In this document: positions 59,401 to 59,912 of the stretch, piece after piece | How the letters are laid out: every line of letters begins with the position of its first letter | How positions within the stretch are numbered: the stretch's first letter is position 1 | Assembly (NCBI RefSeq): GCF_014805685.1 | Contig: NC_060901.1 | Location: 22,504,405 to 22,568,404, forward strand | Length of the DNA: 64,000 nt | Reading direction: 5' to 3' | Source: Silurus meridionalis | Taxonomy: Eukaryota; Chordata; Actinopteri; Siluriformes; Siluridae | Position numbers and translations under genes: made by a program | The notes under the pieces: model-generated | Told to the model about the DNA's origin: nothing | Database searches by the model: none | Seen by the model: the letters and a program-made list of their open reading frames with translations, nothing else

Positions 59401-59912
59401 ATGAAAATGTGTTCTTTTTGCACACTTGAATAGAGTGAAAAAAATAATAATCCAAATATAGTAAACCCCACATACCCCACCCACCCACTTCGATCACTGA
59501 CCACAACCCTGACCAATACTGAAGAGGATGAAACCTCTGTGGTACATGTTACTGACCGATGTAGCTAAGGAGAGCGGTCTTTGAATCCATCCCTGCTGCA
59601 TTGCTGGCCAGGCAGCCGTATACCCCTGCGTCCTTCTGCACACTGCCCCTGATGATTAGTGTCCCATCTGGGATCATCCTGTGCCTGGAAAAACAATGCA
59701 ATGTTAGCACCCAGAAAATCTGAAGAAACGGCAAAATGTTTGCAGAACATTGTACGAGGCCTTTACTTACCTACTGGAGCCTGTAATGAACATGTCGTTA
59801 TGGGTCCACACCATTGTAGGAGTGGGATAGCCTTTCGCTGAGCACTTGAGCCGCACCTCATCTCCCGTACTAAAAGTCTGGTTTGACGGGTTCACCGTTA
59901 CTATCGGCCGGG
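7191..59912 (-). CDS. hmcn1: Hemicentin-1, partial (96 exons; lacks the 5' end)
   Basis: Hemicentins are giant secreted fibulin-family matrix proteins that act at basement-membrane linkages, cell junctions and, in fish, fin-fold and tissue attachment. In transcript order the exons encode 42 I-set Ig domains (residues about 1-3915 of this part), six TSP1 repeats (to about 4257), a G2F barrel (to about 4472), a short linker, eight EGF modules (to about 4901) and the fibulin C-terminal module (about 122 residues), ending SAYPY-TGA at 7191. The six TSP1 repeats and the module-by-module match to recalled human HMCN1 point to HMCN1 and not HMCN2. All introns are GT-AG. Domain borders are nearly always phase-1 introns, and most Ig domains are also split internally. 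The open frame enters the window inside a codon at 59912, so the signal peptide, VWA domain and about two Ig domains are upstream (beyond 64000). One exon (42237-42359) appears one base short. Exon coordinates are given in the domain entries. Confidence 0.97.
7788..7914 (-). CDS. hmcn1: HMCN1 EGF module 8 (calcium-binding)
   Basis: Single 127-bp exon: '[13 protein letters not shown] ... [10 protein letters not shown]', ending in a [12 protein letters not shown] spacer to the C-terminal module. It ends in phase 2, unlike the other EGF exons. Confidence 0.97.
8033..8152 (-). CDS. hmcn1: HMCN1 EGF module 7
   Basis: Single 120-bp symmetric exon: '[18 protein letters not shown] ... CLCPGGYRL ... 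KTCQ', a calcium-binding EGF signature. Confidence 0.97.
8265..8450. repeat. Fragment of a dispersed TIR DNA transposon
   Basis: Shares phrases such as 'ACAGGTTTTAGAGCAACAAA' and 'GAAAACGTCTTT' with the fuller element at 11610-12290 and with 23478-24275. It sits in the intron between EGF modules 6 and 7. Confidence 0.6.
8612..8965 (-). CDS. hmcn1: HMCN1 EGF module 6 with long Ser/Tyr/Arg-rich insert
   Basis: A 354-bp exon, about three times the size of its neighbours. The EGF core '[16 protein letters not shown] ... DGKSC' is followed by about 65 residues rich in Ser, Tyr and Arg, then '[15 protein letters not shown]'. Human HMCN1 has a comparable insert. The RSRR tetrad fits a furin-type cleavage site. 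Confidence 0.95.
8966..9753 (-). other. HMCN1 intron, no gene
   Basis: A pyrimidine-rich stretch (read on the minus strand) precedes EGF module 6. Nothing else was recognised. Confidence 0.7.
9754..9882 (-). CDS. hmcn1: HMCN1 EGF module 5
   Basis: A 129-bp symmetric exon: '[18 protein letters not shown]', then '[14 protein letters not shown]'. Confidence 0.97.
9986..10111 (-). CDS. hmcn1: HMCN1 EGF module 4
   Basis: A 126-bp exon: '[20 protein letters not shown]', then '[17 protein letters not shown]'. Confidence 0.97.
10112..10853 (-). other. HMCN1 intron, no gene
   Basis: Nothing recognised apart from AT-rich sequence. Confidence 0.6.
10854..10967 (-). CDS. hmcn1: HMCN1 EGF module 3
   Basis: A 114-bp exon: '[18 protein letters not shown]', then '[15 protein letters not shown]'. 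Confidence 0.97.
11109..11243 (-). CDS. hmcn1: HMCN1 EGF module 2
   Basis: A 135-bp exon: '[18 protein letters not shown]', then '[15 protein letters not shown]'. Confidence 0.97.
11377..11496 (-). CDS. hmcn1: HMCN1 EGF module 1
   Basis: A 120-bp exon: '[15 protein letters not shown]', then '[18 protein letters not shown]'. The acidic DEDEC replaces DI(D/N)EC, as in human. Confidence 0.97.
11610..12290. mobile_element. Non-autonomous DNA transposon with long terminal inverted repeats
   Basis: The left end 'ACAACTCCAGTTCCAAAAAA' and the reverse complement of the right end 'ACAACCCCAATTCCAAAAAT' agree, and homology extends inward ('ATGATTTGCAAAT' near both ends). About 680 bp, with no intact transposase. 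It lies in the intron before EGF module 1. Superfamily not assigned. Confidence 0.75.
12409..12471 (-). CDS. hmcn1: HMCN1 short linker exon between G2F and EGF modules
   Basis: A 63-bp exon coding '[19 protein letters not shown]', the two-Cys linker that leads into DEDEC. Confidence 0.96.
12617..13977 (-). CDS. hmcn1: HMCN1 nidogen G2F beta-barrel (four exons)
   Basis: Exons 13831-13977 (147), 13554-13691 (138), 12967-13088 (122) and 12617-12854 (238). Markers are '[20 protein letters not shown]', '[18 protein letters not shown]', '[17 protein letters not shown]' and '[20 protein letters not shown]'. In nidogens and hemicentins this barrel is a protein-interaction module; in nidogen it binds perlecan and collagen IV. 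Confidence 0.97.
13384..13535 (+). repeat. RTE-like LINE 3' end remnant
   Basis: Carries 'GGAAGGCCAAGGAAGACATG' and 'ATGATCCGCTGTGGGGAC', homologous to the 3' end of the LINE at 39452-40493 but in the opposite orientation. It lies in an intron within the G2F region. Confidence 0.75.
14135..14305 (-). CDS. hmcn1: HMCN1 thrombospondin type-1 repeat 6
   Basis: A 171-bp symmetric phase-1 exon. '[15 protein letters not shown]' carries the layered Trp and first Cys residues, followed by '[10 protein letters not shown]' and 'CSIHPCPG'. Confidence 0.98.
14523..14693 (-). CDS. hmcn1: HMCN1 thrombospondin type-1 repeat 5
   Basis: A 171-bp exon: '[15 protein letters not shown]', '[12 protein letters not shown]', 'CSTSSCPG'. 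Confidence 0.98.
14778..14948 (-). CDS. hmcn1: HMCN1 thrombospondin type-1 repeat 4
   Basis: A 171-bp exon: '[15 protein letters not shown]', '[12 protein letters not shown]', 'CNNEPCP'. Confidence 0.98.
15035..15205 (-). CDS. hmcn1: HMCN1 thrombospondin type-1 repeat 3
   Basis: A 171-bp exon: '[15 protein letters not shown]', '[12 protein letters not shown]', 'CTERNCPG'. Confidence 0.98.
15381..15551 (-). CDS. hmcn1: HMCN1 thrombospondin type-1 repeat 2
   Basis: A 171-bp exon: '[15 protein letters not shown]', '[12 protein letters not shown]', 'CSIRPCPG'. Confidence 0.98.
15552..15899 (-). other. HMCN1 intron, nothing recognised
   Basis: AT-rich intron between TSP1 repeats 1 and 2. Confidence 0.6.
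15900..16070 (-). CDS. hmcn1: HMCN1 thrombospondin type-1 repeat 1
   Basis: A 171-bp exon: '[15 protein letters not shown]', '[12 protein letters not shown]', 'CHGKPCPG'. The first Trp of the stack is Phe, as in human HMCN1. Confidence 0.97.
16163..16432 (-). CDS. hmcn1: HMCN1 Ig domain 42 of 42 in window (last Ig)
   Basis: Single 270-bp exon. Core residues appear in '[10 protein letters not shown]', 'IEWARNG' and '[10 protein letters not shown]'. Confidence 0.97.
16533..16914 (-). CDS. hmcn1: HMCN1 Ig domain 41 of 42
   Basis: Exons 16724-16914 (191) and 16533-16614 (82): '[10 protein letters not shown]', 'IQWSKKG', '[10 protein letters not shown]'. Confidence 0.97.
17132..17804 (-). CDS. 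hmcn1: HMCN1 Ig domain 40 of 42
   Basis: Shares exon 17672-17885 with the preceding domain and finishes on exon 17132-17266 (135): '[10 protein letters not shown]', '[11 protein letters not shown]', '[10 protein letters not shown]'. No intron separates it from domain 39. Confidence 0.97.
17305..17365. repeat. Third copy of the ARPC5-flanking repeat end
   Basis: 'TTTATGATGGTTCGAATTTC' resembles the pair at 4090-4160 and 6020-6092. It lies in the intron within Ig 40, which otherwise shows nothing. Confidence 0.4.
17805..18298 (-). CDS. hmcn1: HMCN1 Ig domain 39 of 42
   Basis: Exon 18108-18298 (191) plus the first 81 bases of exon 17672-17885 (214): '[10 protein letters not shown]', 'LSWEKDG', '[10 protein letters not shown]'. 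Confidence 0.97.
17938..18075 (+). repeat. RTE-like LINE 3' end remnant
   Basis: 'GATCCGCTGGGGCGACCCCT' and the preceding 'GTGTGCTAAGGGAACACATG' match the 3' end of the LINE at 39452-40493, in antisense orientation to HMCN1. Confidence 0.75.
18299..19423 (-). other. HMCN1 intron between Ig 38 and 39
   Basis: AT-rich, with a short (TA)n at about 18818-18838 and a mariner-like element at 18841-19346. Nothing else was recognised. Confidence 0.7.
18841..19346 (+). mobile_element. Degenerate mariner-like element, copy 2
   Basis: Inverted ends: 'GGTAGTATCAAAAAGGTTCG' on the left and 'AGTCTCAAAACTTTTTGATA' on the right. The plus-strand stretch 19078-19263 encodes a decayed transposase C-terminus with the mariner motif 'HPPYSPDSA'. 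Confidence 0.85.
19424..19693 (-). CDS. hmcn1: HMCN1 Ig domain 38 of 42
   Basis: Single 270-bp exon: '[10 protein letters not shown]', 'VSWYKDG', '[10 protein letters not shown]'. Confidence 0.97.
19799..20206 (-). CDS. hmcn1: HMCN1 Ig domain 37 of 42
   Basis: Exons 20069-20206 (138) and 19799-19933 (135): '[10 protein letters not shown]', 'ITWQKEG', '[10 protein letters not shown]'. Confidence 0.97.
20377..20935 (-). CDS. hmcn1: HMCN1 Ig domain 36 of 42
   Basis: Exons 20771-20935 (165) and 20377-20484 (108): '[10 protein letters not shown]', 'LHWSKDG', '[10 protein letters not shown]'. Confidence 0.97.
21104..21496 (-). CDS. hmcn1: HMCN1 Ig domain 35 of 42
   Basis: Exons 21340-21496 (157) and 21104-21225 (122): '[10 protein letters not shown]', 'VTWTKDG', '[10 protein letters not shown]'. 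Confidence 0.97.
21800..22168 (-). CDS. hmcn1: HMCN1 Ig domain 34 of 42
   Basis: Exons 22024-22168 (145) and 21800-21927 (128): '[10 protein letters not shown]', 'VTWRKHS', '[10 protein letters not shown]'. Confidence 0.97.
22196..22335 (-). repeat. V-SINE-like element
   Basis: 'GGCATTTGGCAGACGCCCTT' followed by 'AAGGGCCTTGCTCTGGGGCC' and 'TGGGATTCAAACTC'. On the minus strand this is a tRNA B-box-like head with the conserved GCGTCTGCCAAATG tail. The remainder of the 22169-22814 intron shows nothing else. Confidence 0.7.
22815..23187 (-). CDS. hmcn1: HMCN1 Ig domain 33 of 42
   Basis: Exons 23051-23187 (137) and 22815-22956 (142): '[10 protein letters not shown]', 'LSWLKDG', '[10 protein letters not shown]'. 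Confidence 0.97.
23264..24832 (-). CDS. hmcn1: HMCN1 Ig domain 32 of 42
   Basis: Exons 24636-24832 (197) and 23264-23345 (82): '[10 protein letters not shown]', 'LTWVKDG', '[10 protein letters not shown]'. The internal intron is 1.29 kb and hosts a DNA-transposon copy. Confidence 0.97.
23478..24275. repeat. Degenerate copy of the 11610-12290 DNA transposon family
   Basis: It begins near 'TCAAAAAAGTTGGGACTGGG' and shares internal phrases ('CTCTAAAACCTGTATATACC', 'GCATTGATGGATCC') with 8265-8450 and 11610-12290. It lies inside the intron of Ig 32. Confidence 0.65.
24833..25160 (-). other. HMCN1 intron, nothing recognised
   Basis: Short intron between Ig 31 and Ig 32. Confidence 0.6.
25161..25439 (-). 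CDS. hmcn1: HMCN1 Ig domain 31 of 42
   Basis: Single 279-bp exon: '[10 protein letters not shown]', 'LSWMREE', '[10 protein letters not shown]'. Confidence 0.97.
25528..26733 (-). CDS. hmcn1: HMCN1 Ig domain 30 of 42
   Basis: Exons 26550-26733 (184) and 25528-25625 (98): '[10 protein letters not shown]', 'LNWLKNG', '[10 protein letters not shown]'. The 924-bp internal intron is very AT-rich, with A- and T-homopolymers near 26150-26345, and shows no element I can name. Confidence 0.97.
26831..27821 (-). CDS. hmcn1: HMCN1 Ig domain 29 of 42
   Basis: Exons 27662-27821 (160) and 26831-26955 (125): '[10 protein letters not shown]', 'IQWLKDG', '[10 protein letters not shown]'. The split codon AG|A rejoins 'LANIRISPDG'. 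Confidence 0.96.
27028..27092. repeat. (ATCC)n-like tetranucleotide tract
   Basis: Imperfect CATC/ATCC repeats in the intron of Ig 29. Confidence 0.7.
27404..27512 (-). repeat. V-SINE-like element, partial
   Basis: 'TGCCATTCATCAGACGCCCT', then 'AAGGGCCTTGCTCAAGGGCC' and a remnant 'CTGATCTACCACCT'. Confidence 0.65.
27900..28415 (-). CDS. hmcn1: HMCN1 Ig domain 28 of 42
   Basis: Exons 28284-28415 (132) and 27900-28049 (150): '[10 protein letters not shown]', 'LTWLKNG', '[10 protein letters not shown]'. Confidence 0.97.
28531..28895 (-). CDS. hmcn1: HMCN1 Ig domain 27 of 42
   Basis: Exons 28693-28895 (203) and 28531-28612 (82): '[10 protein letters not shown]', 'ITWYKNG', '[10 protein letters not shown]'. 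Donor is GTTGG, a weaker form. Confidence 0.96.
29195..29715 (+). repeat. Dispersed repeat, copy A
   Basis: About 500 bp with close similarity to 36208-36710. Shared phrases include 'GCAAACTGCACAAGCTCAAA', 'CAAAACACACAATTTGC' and 'GTGTTCATTGGGTT'. It fills most of the intron between Ig 26 and Ig 27. Class not assigned. Confidence 0.7.
29749..30114 (-). CDS. hmcn1: HMCN1 Ig domain 26 of 42
   Basis: Exons 29953-30114 (162) and 29749-29862 (114): '[10 protein letters not shown]', 'LSWLKDR', '[10 protein letters not shown]'. Confidence 0.97.
30215..31437 (-). CDS. hmcn1: HMCN1 Ig domain 25 of 42
   Basis: Exons 31250-31437 (188) and 30215-30311 (97): '[10 protein letters not shown]', 'ISWFKDG', '[10 protein letters not shown]'. 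Confidence 0.97.
30400..30800. repeat. TIR DNA-transposon-derived repeat
   Basis: 'CACTATATCACTGAAAGTTT', 'GAAGATGTTCCACTA' (twice) and 'TTTTTGGAGCTCAGTTTGTG' mark the same family as 58975-59200 and 63190-63500. Intron of Ig 25. Confidence 0.6.
30928..31083 (-). repeat. V-SINE-like element with tRNA-like head
   Basis: On the minus strand it starts 'TAGTGGTAGCTTAGTGGTTA' (A box-like), followed by 'AAGTTCAAATCCC' (B box-like) and the GGGCCCTTAACTCTCAACTG body. It is a SINE, not a tRNA gene. Confidence 0.8.
31534..32295 (-). CDS. hmcn1: HMCN1 Ig domain 24 of 42
   Basis: Exons 32107-32295 (189) and 31534-31647 (114). At 101 residues it is among the longest Ig domains here, owing to an N-terminal insert '[16 protein letters not shown]'. 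Core: '[10 protein letters not shown]', 'LTWYKDG', '[10 protein letters not shown]'. Human has an insert at the same place. Confidence 0.96.
31735..31990 (+). mobile_element. Mariner-like element, 5' fragment (copy 3)
   Basis: Left end 'GGTATCAGAAAGTTTTGAGA', then 'CACGCCAACAGATGGCAGCA'. Further in, one frame reads '[14 protein letters not shown]', a mariner transposase N-terminal motif. The right end is missing. Confidence 0.75.
32296..32719 (-). other. HMCN1 intron, AT-rich, nothing recognised
   Basis: Intron between Ig 23 and Ig 24. Confidence 0.6.
32720..33128 (-). CDS. hmcn1: HMCN1 Ig domain 23 of 42
   Basis: Exons 32983-33128 (146) and 32720-32870 (151): '[10 protein letters not shown]', 'LHWYKDG', '[10 protein letters not shown]'. 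N-terminal insert '[13 protein letters not shown]'. The internal intron starts GTCAAA and runs straight into a (CA)n tract. Confidence 0.97.
32932..32977. repeat. (GT)n microsatellite next to a splice donor
   Basis: About 46 bases of GT repeats. On the HMCN1 strand (CA)n begins at intron position 6. Confidence 0.95.
33211..33628 (-). CDS. hmcn1: HMCN1 Ig domain 22 of 42
   Basis: Exons 33455-33628 (174) and 33211-33324 (114): '[10 protein letters not shown]', 'ITWLKDG', '[10 protein letters not shown]'. Confidence 0.97.
33800..35054 (-). CDS. hmcn1: HMCN1 Ig domain 21 of 42
   Basis: Exons 34968-35054 (87) and 33800-33991 (192): 'LVCEVTG', 'ITWLKDG', '[10 protein letters not shown]'. The 976-bp intron falls between the first Cys and the Trp. 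Confidence 0.97.
34180..34510. repeat. Dispersed AT-rich repeat family, copy 1
   Basis: Phrases 'CAACCGATTTTATCGGATAG', 'AATGTGCTAAA.GAAATAAA' and 'CTCTC.GTGCAGC.CGCAG' recur at 38780-39190 and 51355-51735. A 'CCGATATATCG' relative is at about 44805-44960. Confidence 0.6.
34612..34797 (-). repeat. V-SINE-like element, nearly full length
   Basis: On the minus strand: head 'AGGTGGTAGCTTAGTGGTTA', B box-like 'TTGTGAGTTCCAATCCC', body 'GGGCCCCTGAGCAAGGCCCT', then 'AAATCGCTCTCAATAAAATG'. Confidence 0.8.
35144..36108 (-). CDS. hmcn1: HMCN1 Ig domain 20 of 42
   Basis: Exons 35941-36108 (168) and 35144-35257 (114): '[10 protein letters not shown]', 'ITWLKDG', '[10 protein letters not shown]'. The 683-bp internal intron shows no recognisable element. 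Confidence 0.97.
36208..36710 (+). repeat. Dispersed repeat, copy B
   Basis: Related to 29195-29715 in the same orientation. It occupies most of the intron between Ig 19 and Ig 20. Confidence 0.7.
36999..37280 (-). CDS. hmcn1: HMCN1 Ig domain 19 of 42
   Basis: Single 282-bp exon: '[10 protein letters not shown]', 'ITWLKDG', '[10 protein letters not shown]'. Confidence 0.97.
37569..38470 (-). CDS. hmcn1: HMCN1 Ig domain 18 of 42, with RGD
   Basis: Exons 38348-38470 (123) and 37569-37724 (156): '[10 protein letters not shown]', 'LTWRKNG', '[10 protein letters not shown]'. Just before the F strand it reads '[12 protein letters not shown]', an Arg-Gly-Asp tripeptide where human, as recalled, has Glu-Lys-Ser-Asp. 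Confidence 0.96.
37754..37832. repeat. (TA)n microsatellite
   Basis: About 75 bases of AT dinucleotides in the intron of Ig 18, adjoining the mariner-like copy. Confidence 0.95.
37850..38293 (+). mobile_element. Degenerate mariner-like element, copy 4
   Basis: The left end 'GAGGTGGTATAAAAAAGTTT' and the reverse complement of the right end 'GAAGTGGTATGAAAAAGTTT' pair as terminal inverted repeats. Internal sequence is homologous to copy 2. Confidence 0.85.
38780..39190. repeat. Dispersed AT-rich repeat family, copy 2
   Basis: Shares 'GTAACCGATTAAAT', 'AAAATGTGCTAAATGAAAT' and 'GGAAAAACTATTGGTATGGA' with 34180-34510 and 51355-51735. It takes up most of the intron between Ig 17 and Ig 18. Confidence 0.6.
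39238..40727 (-). CDS. hmcn1: HMCN1 Ig domain 17 of 42
   Basis: Exons 40552-40727 (176) and 39238-39334 (97): '[10 protein letters not shown]', 'LSWHKDG', '[10 protein letters not shown]'. The 1217-bp internal intron is mostly a LINE insertion. Confidence 0.97.
39452..40493 (-). mobile_element. 5'-truncated RTE-like non-LTR retrotransposon with intact target-site duplication
   Basis: The minus strand encodes the end of a reverse transcriptase: '[17 protein letters not shown]', '[17 protein letters not shown]' and catalytic 'MMFADD' (40105-40509), then, after a frame break near 40090-40105, the region after the catalytic core, '[20 protein letters not shown]' to 'RCGDP' (39480-40085). The 3' tail is (GAA)n. 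The 17-mer ACACATTCATAGACAAT flanks it perfectly at 39435-39451 and 40494-40510. It is in sense orientation within HMCN1. Confidence 0.93.
40953..41026. repeat. 74-nt near-perfect palindrome (TATC/GATA-rich)
   Basis: The left half starts CATCTTTATATATC and the right half ends GATATATAAAGATG. The 37-base arms pair with a single mismatch and no loop. A (TA)n tract precedes it (40929-40951). It lies 17 bases into the HMCN1 intron that follows exon 41043-41166. Confidence 0.95.
41043..41414 (-). CDS. hmcn1: HMCN1 Ig domain 16 of 42
   Basis: Exons 41263-41414 (152) and 41043-41166 (124): '[10 protein letters not shown]', 'LTWLKES', '[10 protein letters not shown]'. Confidence 0.97.
41480..41705 (+). 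repeat. L2/Rex-like LINE 3' fragment
   Basis: Homologous to 60640-61000: 'CCAACAAATCACTGGTGCCC', 'CACCTTTACCACAGCAGATG', 'CATCAAGGACTCCTTGCATC'. Antisense to HMCN1. Confidence 0.8.
41763..42149 (-). CDS. hmcn1: HMCN1 Ig domain 15 of 42
   Basis: Exons 42048-42149 (102) and 41763-41939 (177): '[10 protein letters not shown]', 'MTWYKDS', '[10 protein letters not shown]'. The upstream exon lies downstream of the frame break in Ig 14; an acceptor two bases further in (CAGAG|CCT) would restore the frame. Confidence 0.95.
42237..43165 (-). CDS. hmcn1: HMCN1 Ig domain 14 of 42, apparent 1-base deletion
   Basis: Exons 43011-43165 (155) and 42237-42359 (123): '[10 protein letters not shown]', 'ITWLKDG', '[10 protein letters not shown]'. 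The two exons sum to 278 bp, whereas every other Ig domain is a multiple of three. The end reads CGC TTA GCG TTC ACG then GTACCC. One extra A after TTA would give the usual R-L-S-V-H-G ending in the correct phase. Confidence 0.9.
42404..42965. repeat. Dispersed repeat related to 55840-56100
   Basis: Shares 'TTATTAATAT.ATT.TTAAT' and 'GTCTTTTC.CATAAAC' and 'TTTGAAGGCAAA' segments with 55840-56100. Such 'TACTTAAGTA..TTTT' motifs suggest a hAT-type MITE. Fills the intron of Ig 14. Confidence 0.5.
43413..44717 (-). CDS. hmcn1: HMCN1 Ig domain 13 of 42
   Basis: Exons 44609-44717 (109) and 43413-43582 (170): '[10 protein letters not shown]', 'ITWLKDR' (the Thr codon is split by the intron), '[10 protein letters not shown]'. 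Confidence 0.97.
44030..44500 (+). mobile_element. Tc1-like transposon remnant
   Basis: 'AAGTGAAGCATGGTGGTGGA' and 'TTCTGCAGCAGGGACTA' are hallmark Tc1-transposase coding phrases. It is decayed and lies in the intron of Ig 13. Confidence 0.75.
44805..44960. repeat. Fragment with 'CCGATATATCG' motifs
   Basis: Related to the dispersed family at 34180, 38780 and 51355. In the intron between Ig 12 and Ig 13; the rest of that intron (to 45233) shows nothing. Confidence 0.45.
45234..45515 (-). CDS. hmcn1: HMCN1 Ig domain 12 of 42
   Basis: Single 282-bp exon: '[10 protein letters not shown]', 'LTWLKDG', '[10 protein letters not shown]'. Confidence 0.97.
45741..46019 (-). CDS. hmcn1: HMCN1 Ig domain 11 of 42
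   Basis: Single 279-bp exon: '[10 protein letters not shown]', 'ITWYKNG', '[10 protein letters not shown]'. Confidence 0.97.
46108..46310. repeat. SINE scrap plus MITE fragment
   Basis: 46108-46152 matches the SINE head ('GGGATTTGAACTCAAAACCT'). 46155-46300 holds 'ACTCAAGTAAACGTACTGTT' and 'TACTTAAGTACAAG', typical of a teleost hAT-like MITE. Confidence 0.55.
46503..46884 (-). CDS. hmcn1: HMCN1 Ig domain 10 of 42
   Basis: Exons 46758-46884 (127) and 46503-46657 (155): '[10 protein letters not shown]', 'IHWYKDR', '[10 protein letters not shown]'. Confidence 0.97.
46987..47569 (-). CDS. hmcn1: HMCN1 Ig domain 9 of 42
   Basis: Exons 47439-47569 (131) and 46987-47134 (148): '[10 protein letters not shown]', 'ITWFKDG', '[10 protein letters not shown]'. 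The 304-bp internal intron carries a scrap of a TIR repeat at about 47205-47290. Confidence 0.97.
47649..48021 (-). CDS. hmcn1: HMCN1 Ig domain 8 of 42
   Basis: Exons 47926-48021 (96) and 47649-47843 (195): 'FPCQAKGLPQ' is split just after QAK, then 'IKWFRNG' and '[10 protein letters not shown]'. Confidence 0.97.
48143..48712. mobile_element. MITE with terminal inverted repeats and TA duplication
   Basis: The left end 'CAGTGGTACCTTGACATATG' and the reverse complement of the right end 'CAGTGGTACCTCGACATACG' agree, flanked by TA on both sides (48141-48142, 48713-48714), as for Tc1/mariner-type insertion. 570 bp, no ORF of note, with a (GT)n at 48437-48466. Between Ig 7 and Ig 8. Confidence 0.88.
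48759..49031 (-). CDS. hmcn1: HMCN1 Ig domain 7 of 42
   Basis: Single 273-bp exon: '[10 protein letters not shown]', 'VSWKKNS', '[10 protein letters not shown]'. Confidence 0.97.
49405..49555 (+). repeat. V-SINE-like element
   Basis: 'GGTTGTGAGTTCAAGTCC' (B box-like), 'CCCTTAACCCTCAACTGCTC', and tail 'GGGACGTCTGCCAAATGCAA'. Confidence 0.8.
50615..50765 (+). repeat. Non-LTR retrotransposon scrap
   Basis: One frame reads '[18 protein letters not shown]', the decayed form of the LVISRLDYCN motif of L2/CR1-type reverse transcriptases. Confidence 0.6.
51011..52062 (-). CDS. hmcn1: HMCN1 Ig domain 6 of 42
   Basis: Exons 51888-52062 (175) and 51011-51138 (128). 101 residues, with a Gly/Ser-rich start '[14 protein letters not shown]'. 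Core: '[10 protein letters not shown]', 'ITWAKDK', '[10 protein letters not shown]'. Confidence 0.96.
51355..51735. repeat. Dispersed AT-rich repeat family, copy 3
   Basis: 'GATAACCAATTAATCAATTG', 'AATGTGCTAAATTAAATAAA', 'GGAAAAACTCTAAGTATGGA'. Homologous to 34180-34510 and 38780-39190. Intron of Ig 6. Confidence 0.65.
51799..51864. repeat. (TG)n microsatellite
   Basis: About 60 bases of TG repeats, lightly interrupted. On the HMCN1 strand it is (CA)n about 25-85 bases after the donor of exon 51888-52062. Confidence 0.95.
52196..52745 (+). mobile_element. Tc1-like transposon, internally deleted, both ends present
   Basis: Ends 'ATTATTGGCGCCCTTG' and, inverted, 'CAAGGGTGCCAATAAT'. The plus strand around 52530-52600 reads '[15 protein letters not shown]', a Tc1 transposase motif with the catalytic-region SDE(T). 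About 550 bp of a normally 1.6-kb element. Intron between Ig 5 and Ig 6. Confidence 0.85.
52797..54034 (-). CDS. hmcn1: HMCN1 Ig domain 5 of 42
   Basis: Exons 53922-54034 (113) and 52797-52956 (160): '[10 protein letters not shown]', 'ITWAK', then '[10 protein letters not shown]' (Phe before the second Cys). Exon 53922-54034 lies between a (TG)32 tract 12 bases upstream and a (TTTC)n tract directly after its donor. The 965-bp internal intron holds a TIR repeat scrap (53500-53640) and a SINE (53660-53823). Confidence 0.96.
53660..53823 (-). repeat. V-SINE-like element
   Basis: On the plus strand: 'GAATGCATTTGGCAGACTTT', 'AAAGGCCCAAACTTGGCAGC', 'GATTTAAGCTCATGACCTTC'. The tRNA-like head is at the high-coordinate end. 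Confidence 0.75.
53877..53914. repeat. (GAAA)n tract beside a splice donor
   Basis: On the HMCN1 strand (TTTC)n starts about 8 bases into the intron following exon 53922-54034. Confidence 0.9.
54047..54110. repeat. (CA)32 microsatellite, (TG)32 on the HMCN1 strand
   Basis: 64 uninterrupted bases, separated from the 3' splice site of exon 53922-54034 by only TTTTCACTCCAG. Confidence 0.97.
54283..54760. repeat. (GAAA)n and related purine-rich satellite-like tract
   Basis: Two pure blocks (about 54283-54370 and 54490-54570) are joined and followed by degenerate A/G-rich sequence. On the HMCN1 strand this is about 480 bases of polypyrimidine. Confidence 0.95.
54820..54904. repeat. 85-nt hairpin (36-bp arms, 13-nt loop)
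   Basis: The left arm ends 'CTGCTATGACATGAAGC', the right arm starts 'GCTTCATGTCATAGCAG', and the arms differ at a single position (near their base). It lies in the intron between Ig 4 and Ig 5. It could be a MITE core or a precursor-miRNA-like stem-loop. Confidence 0.9.
54935..55125. repeat. TIR repeat scrap and SINE fragment
   Basis: 54935-55020 ('AAAGTTTGTGGACACTTGGC') belongs to the TIR family noted at 63190. 55045-55122 resembles the SINE body ('AAGGGCTTGCTCAGGGGCCC'). Confidence 0.6.
55161..55513 (-). CDS. hmcn1: HMCN1 Ig domain 4 of 42
   Basis: Exons 55386-55513 (128) and 55161-55305 (145): '[10 protein letters not shown]', 'RRWLHDS', '[10 protein letters not shown]'. A short (CA)n (55518-55541) abuts the acceptor. 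Confidence 0.96.
56402..56453. repeat. (CA)n microsatellite
   Basis: About 50 bases of CA repeats. Confidence 0.95.
57071..57564. mobile_element. DNA transposon with terminal inverted repeats
   Basis: Left 'CGATCAGGCATAACATTATG' and right 'CATAATGTTATGCCTGATCG' are exact reverse complements over 20 bases. The interior contains 'TCTCCAAAACTGAATCTC' on the minus strand, a hallmark of a common teleost element. No intact ORF. Confidence 0.85.
57669..58657 (-). CDS. hmcn1: HMCN1 Ig domain 3 of 42
   Basis: Exons 58463-58657 (195) and 57669-57764 (96): '[10 protein letters not shown]', 'ITWRRED', '[10 protein letters not shown]'. Confidence 0.96.
58018..58145 (-). repeat. RTE-like LINE 3' end remnant
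   Basis: 'GCTCCCATTAGAGGTCGCTA' and 'CACCACATCCATAAACCTCC' match the 3' end of 39452-40493 in the same orientation. Confidence 0.8.
58146..58400. repeat. Two SINE fragments
   Basis: 58146-58255 is minus-oriented ('GGGTCTTGCTCAAGGGCCCA'). 58260-58400 is plus-oriented ('CTGATCAAAAAGTCATGGGT', 'GGGCCCTTAACCCCCCTGGA', 'GTGCCTGCCAAATGCC'). Confidence 0.7.
58753..59356 (-). CDS. hmcn1: HMCN1 Ig domain 2 of 42
   Basis: Exons 59243-59356 (114) and 58753-58911 (159): '[10 protein letters not shown]', 'LWYKS', '[10 protein letters not shown]'. The acceptor at 59357 (CCAAG) has a weak pyrimidine tract, so this border is the least certain. Confidence 0.92.
58975..59200. repeat. TIR DNA-transposon-derived repeat
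   Basis: 'AAGTGTTGGGGACACTGATC', 'TGTGGTTCTTTATTAAACTG' and 'GGTCAGGTATCCACAAACCT' match the family at 63190-63500. Intron of Ig 2. Confidence 0.65.
59557..59912 (-). CDS. hmcn1: HMCN1 Ig domain 1 of 42 in window (about Ig 3 of the protein)
   Basis: Exons 59771-59912 (142) and 59557-59684 (128): '[10 protein letters not shown]', 'MVWTHND', '[10 protein letters not shown]'. The first exon opens with the last two bases of a split codon, so coding continues upstream, but no further exon was found in 59913-64000. Confidence 0.95.

Noticed and set aside
7191..59912. HMCN2 or a fibulin as the identity
   Set aside because: Six TSP1 repeats and 42 collinear Ig domains fit HMCN1; fibulins lack Ig and TSP1 arrays.
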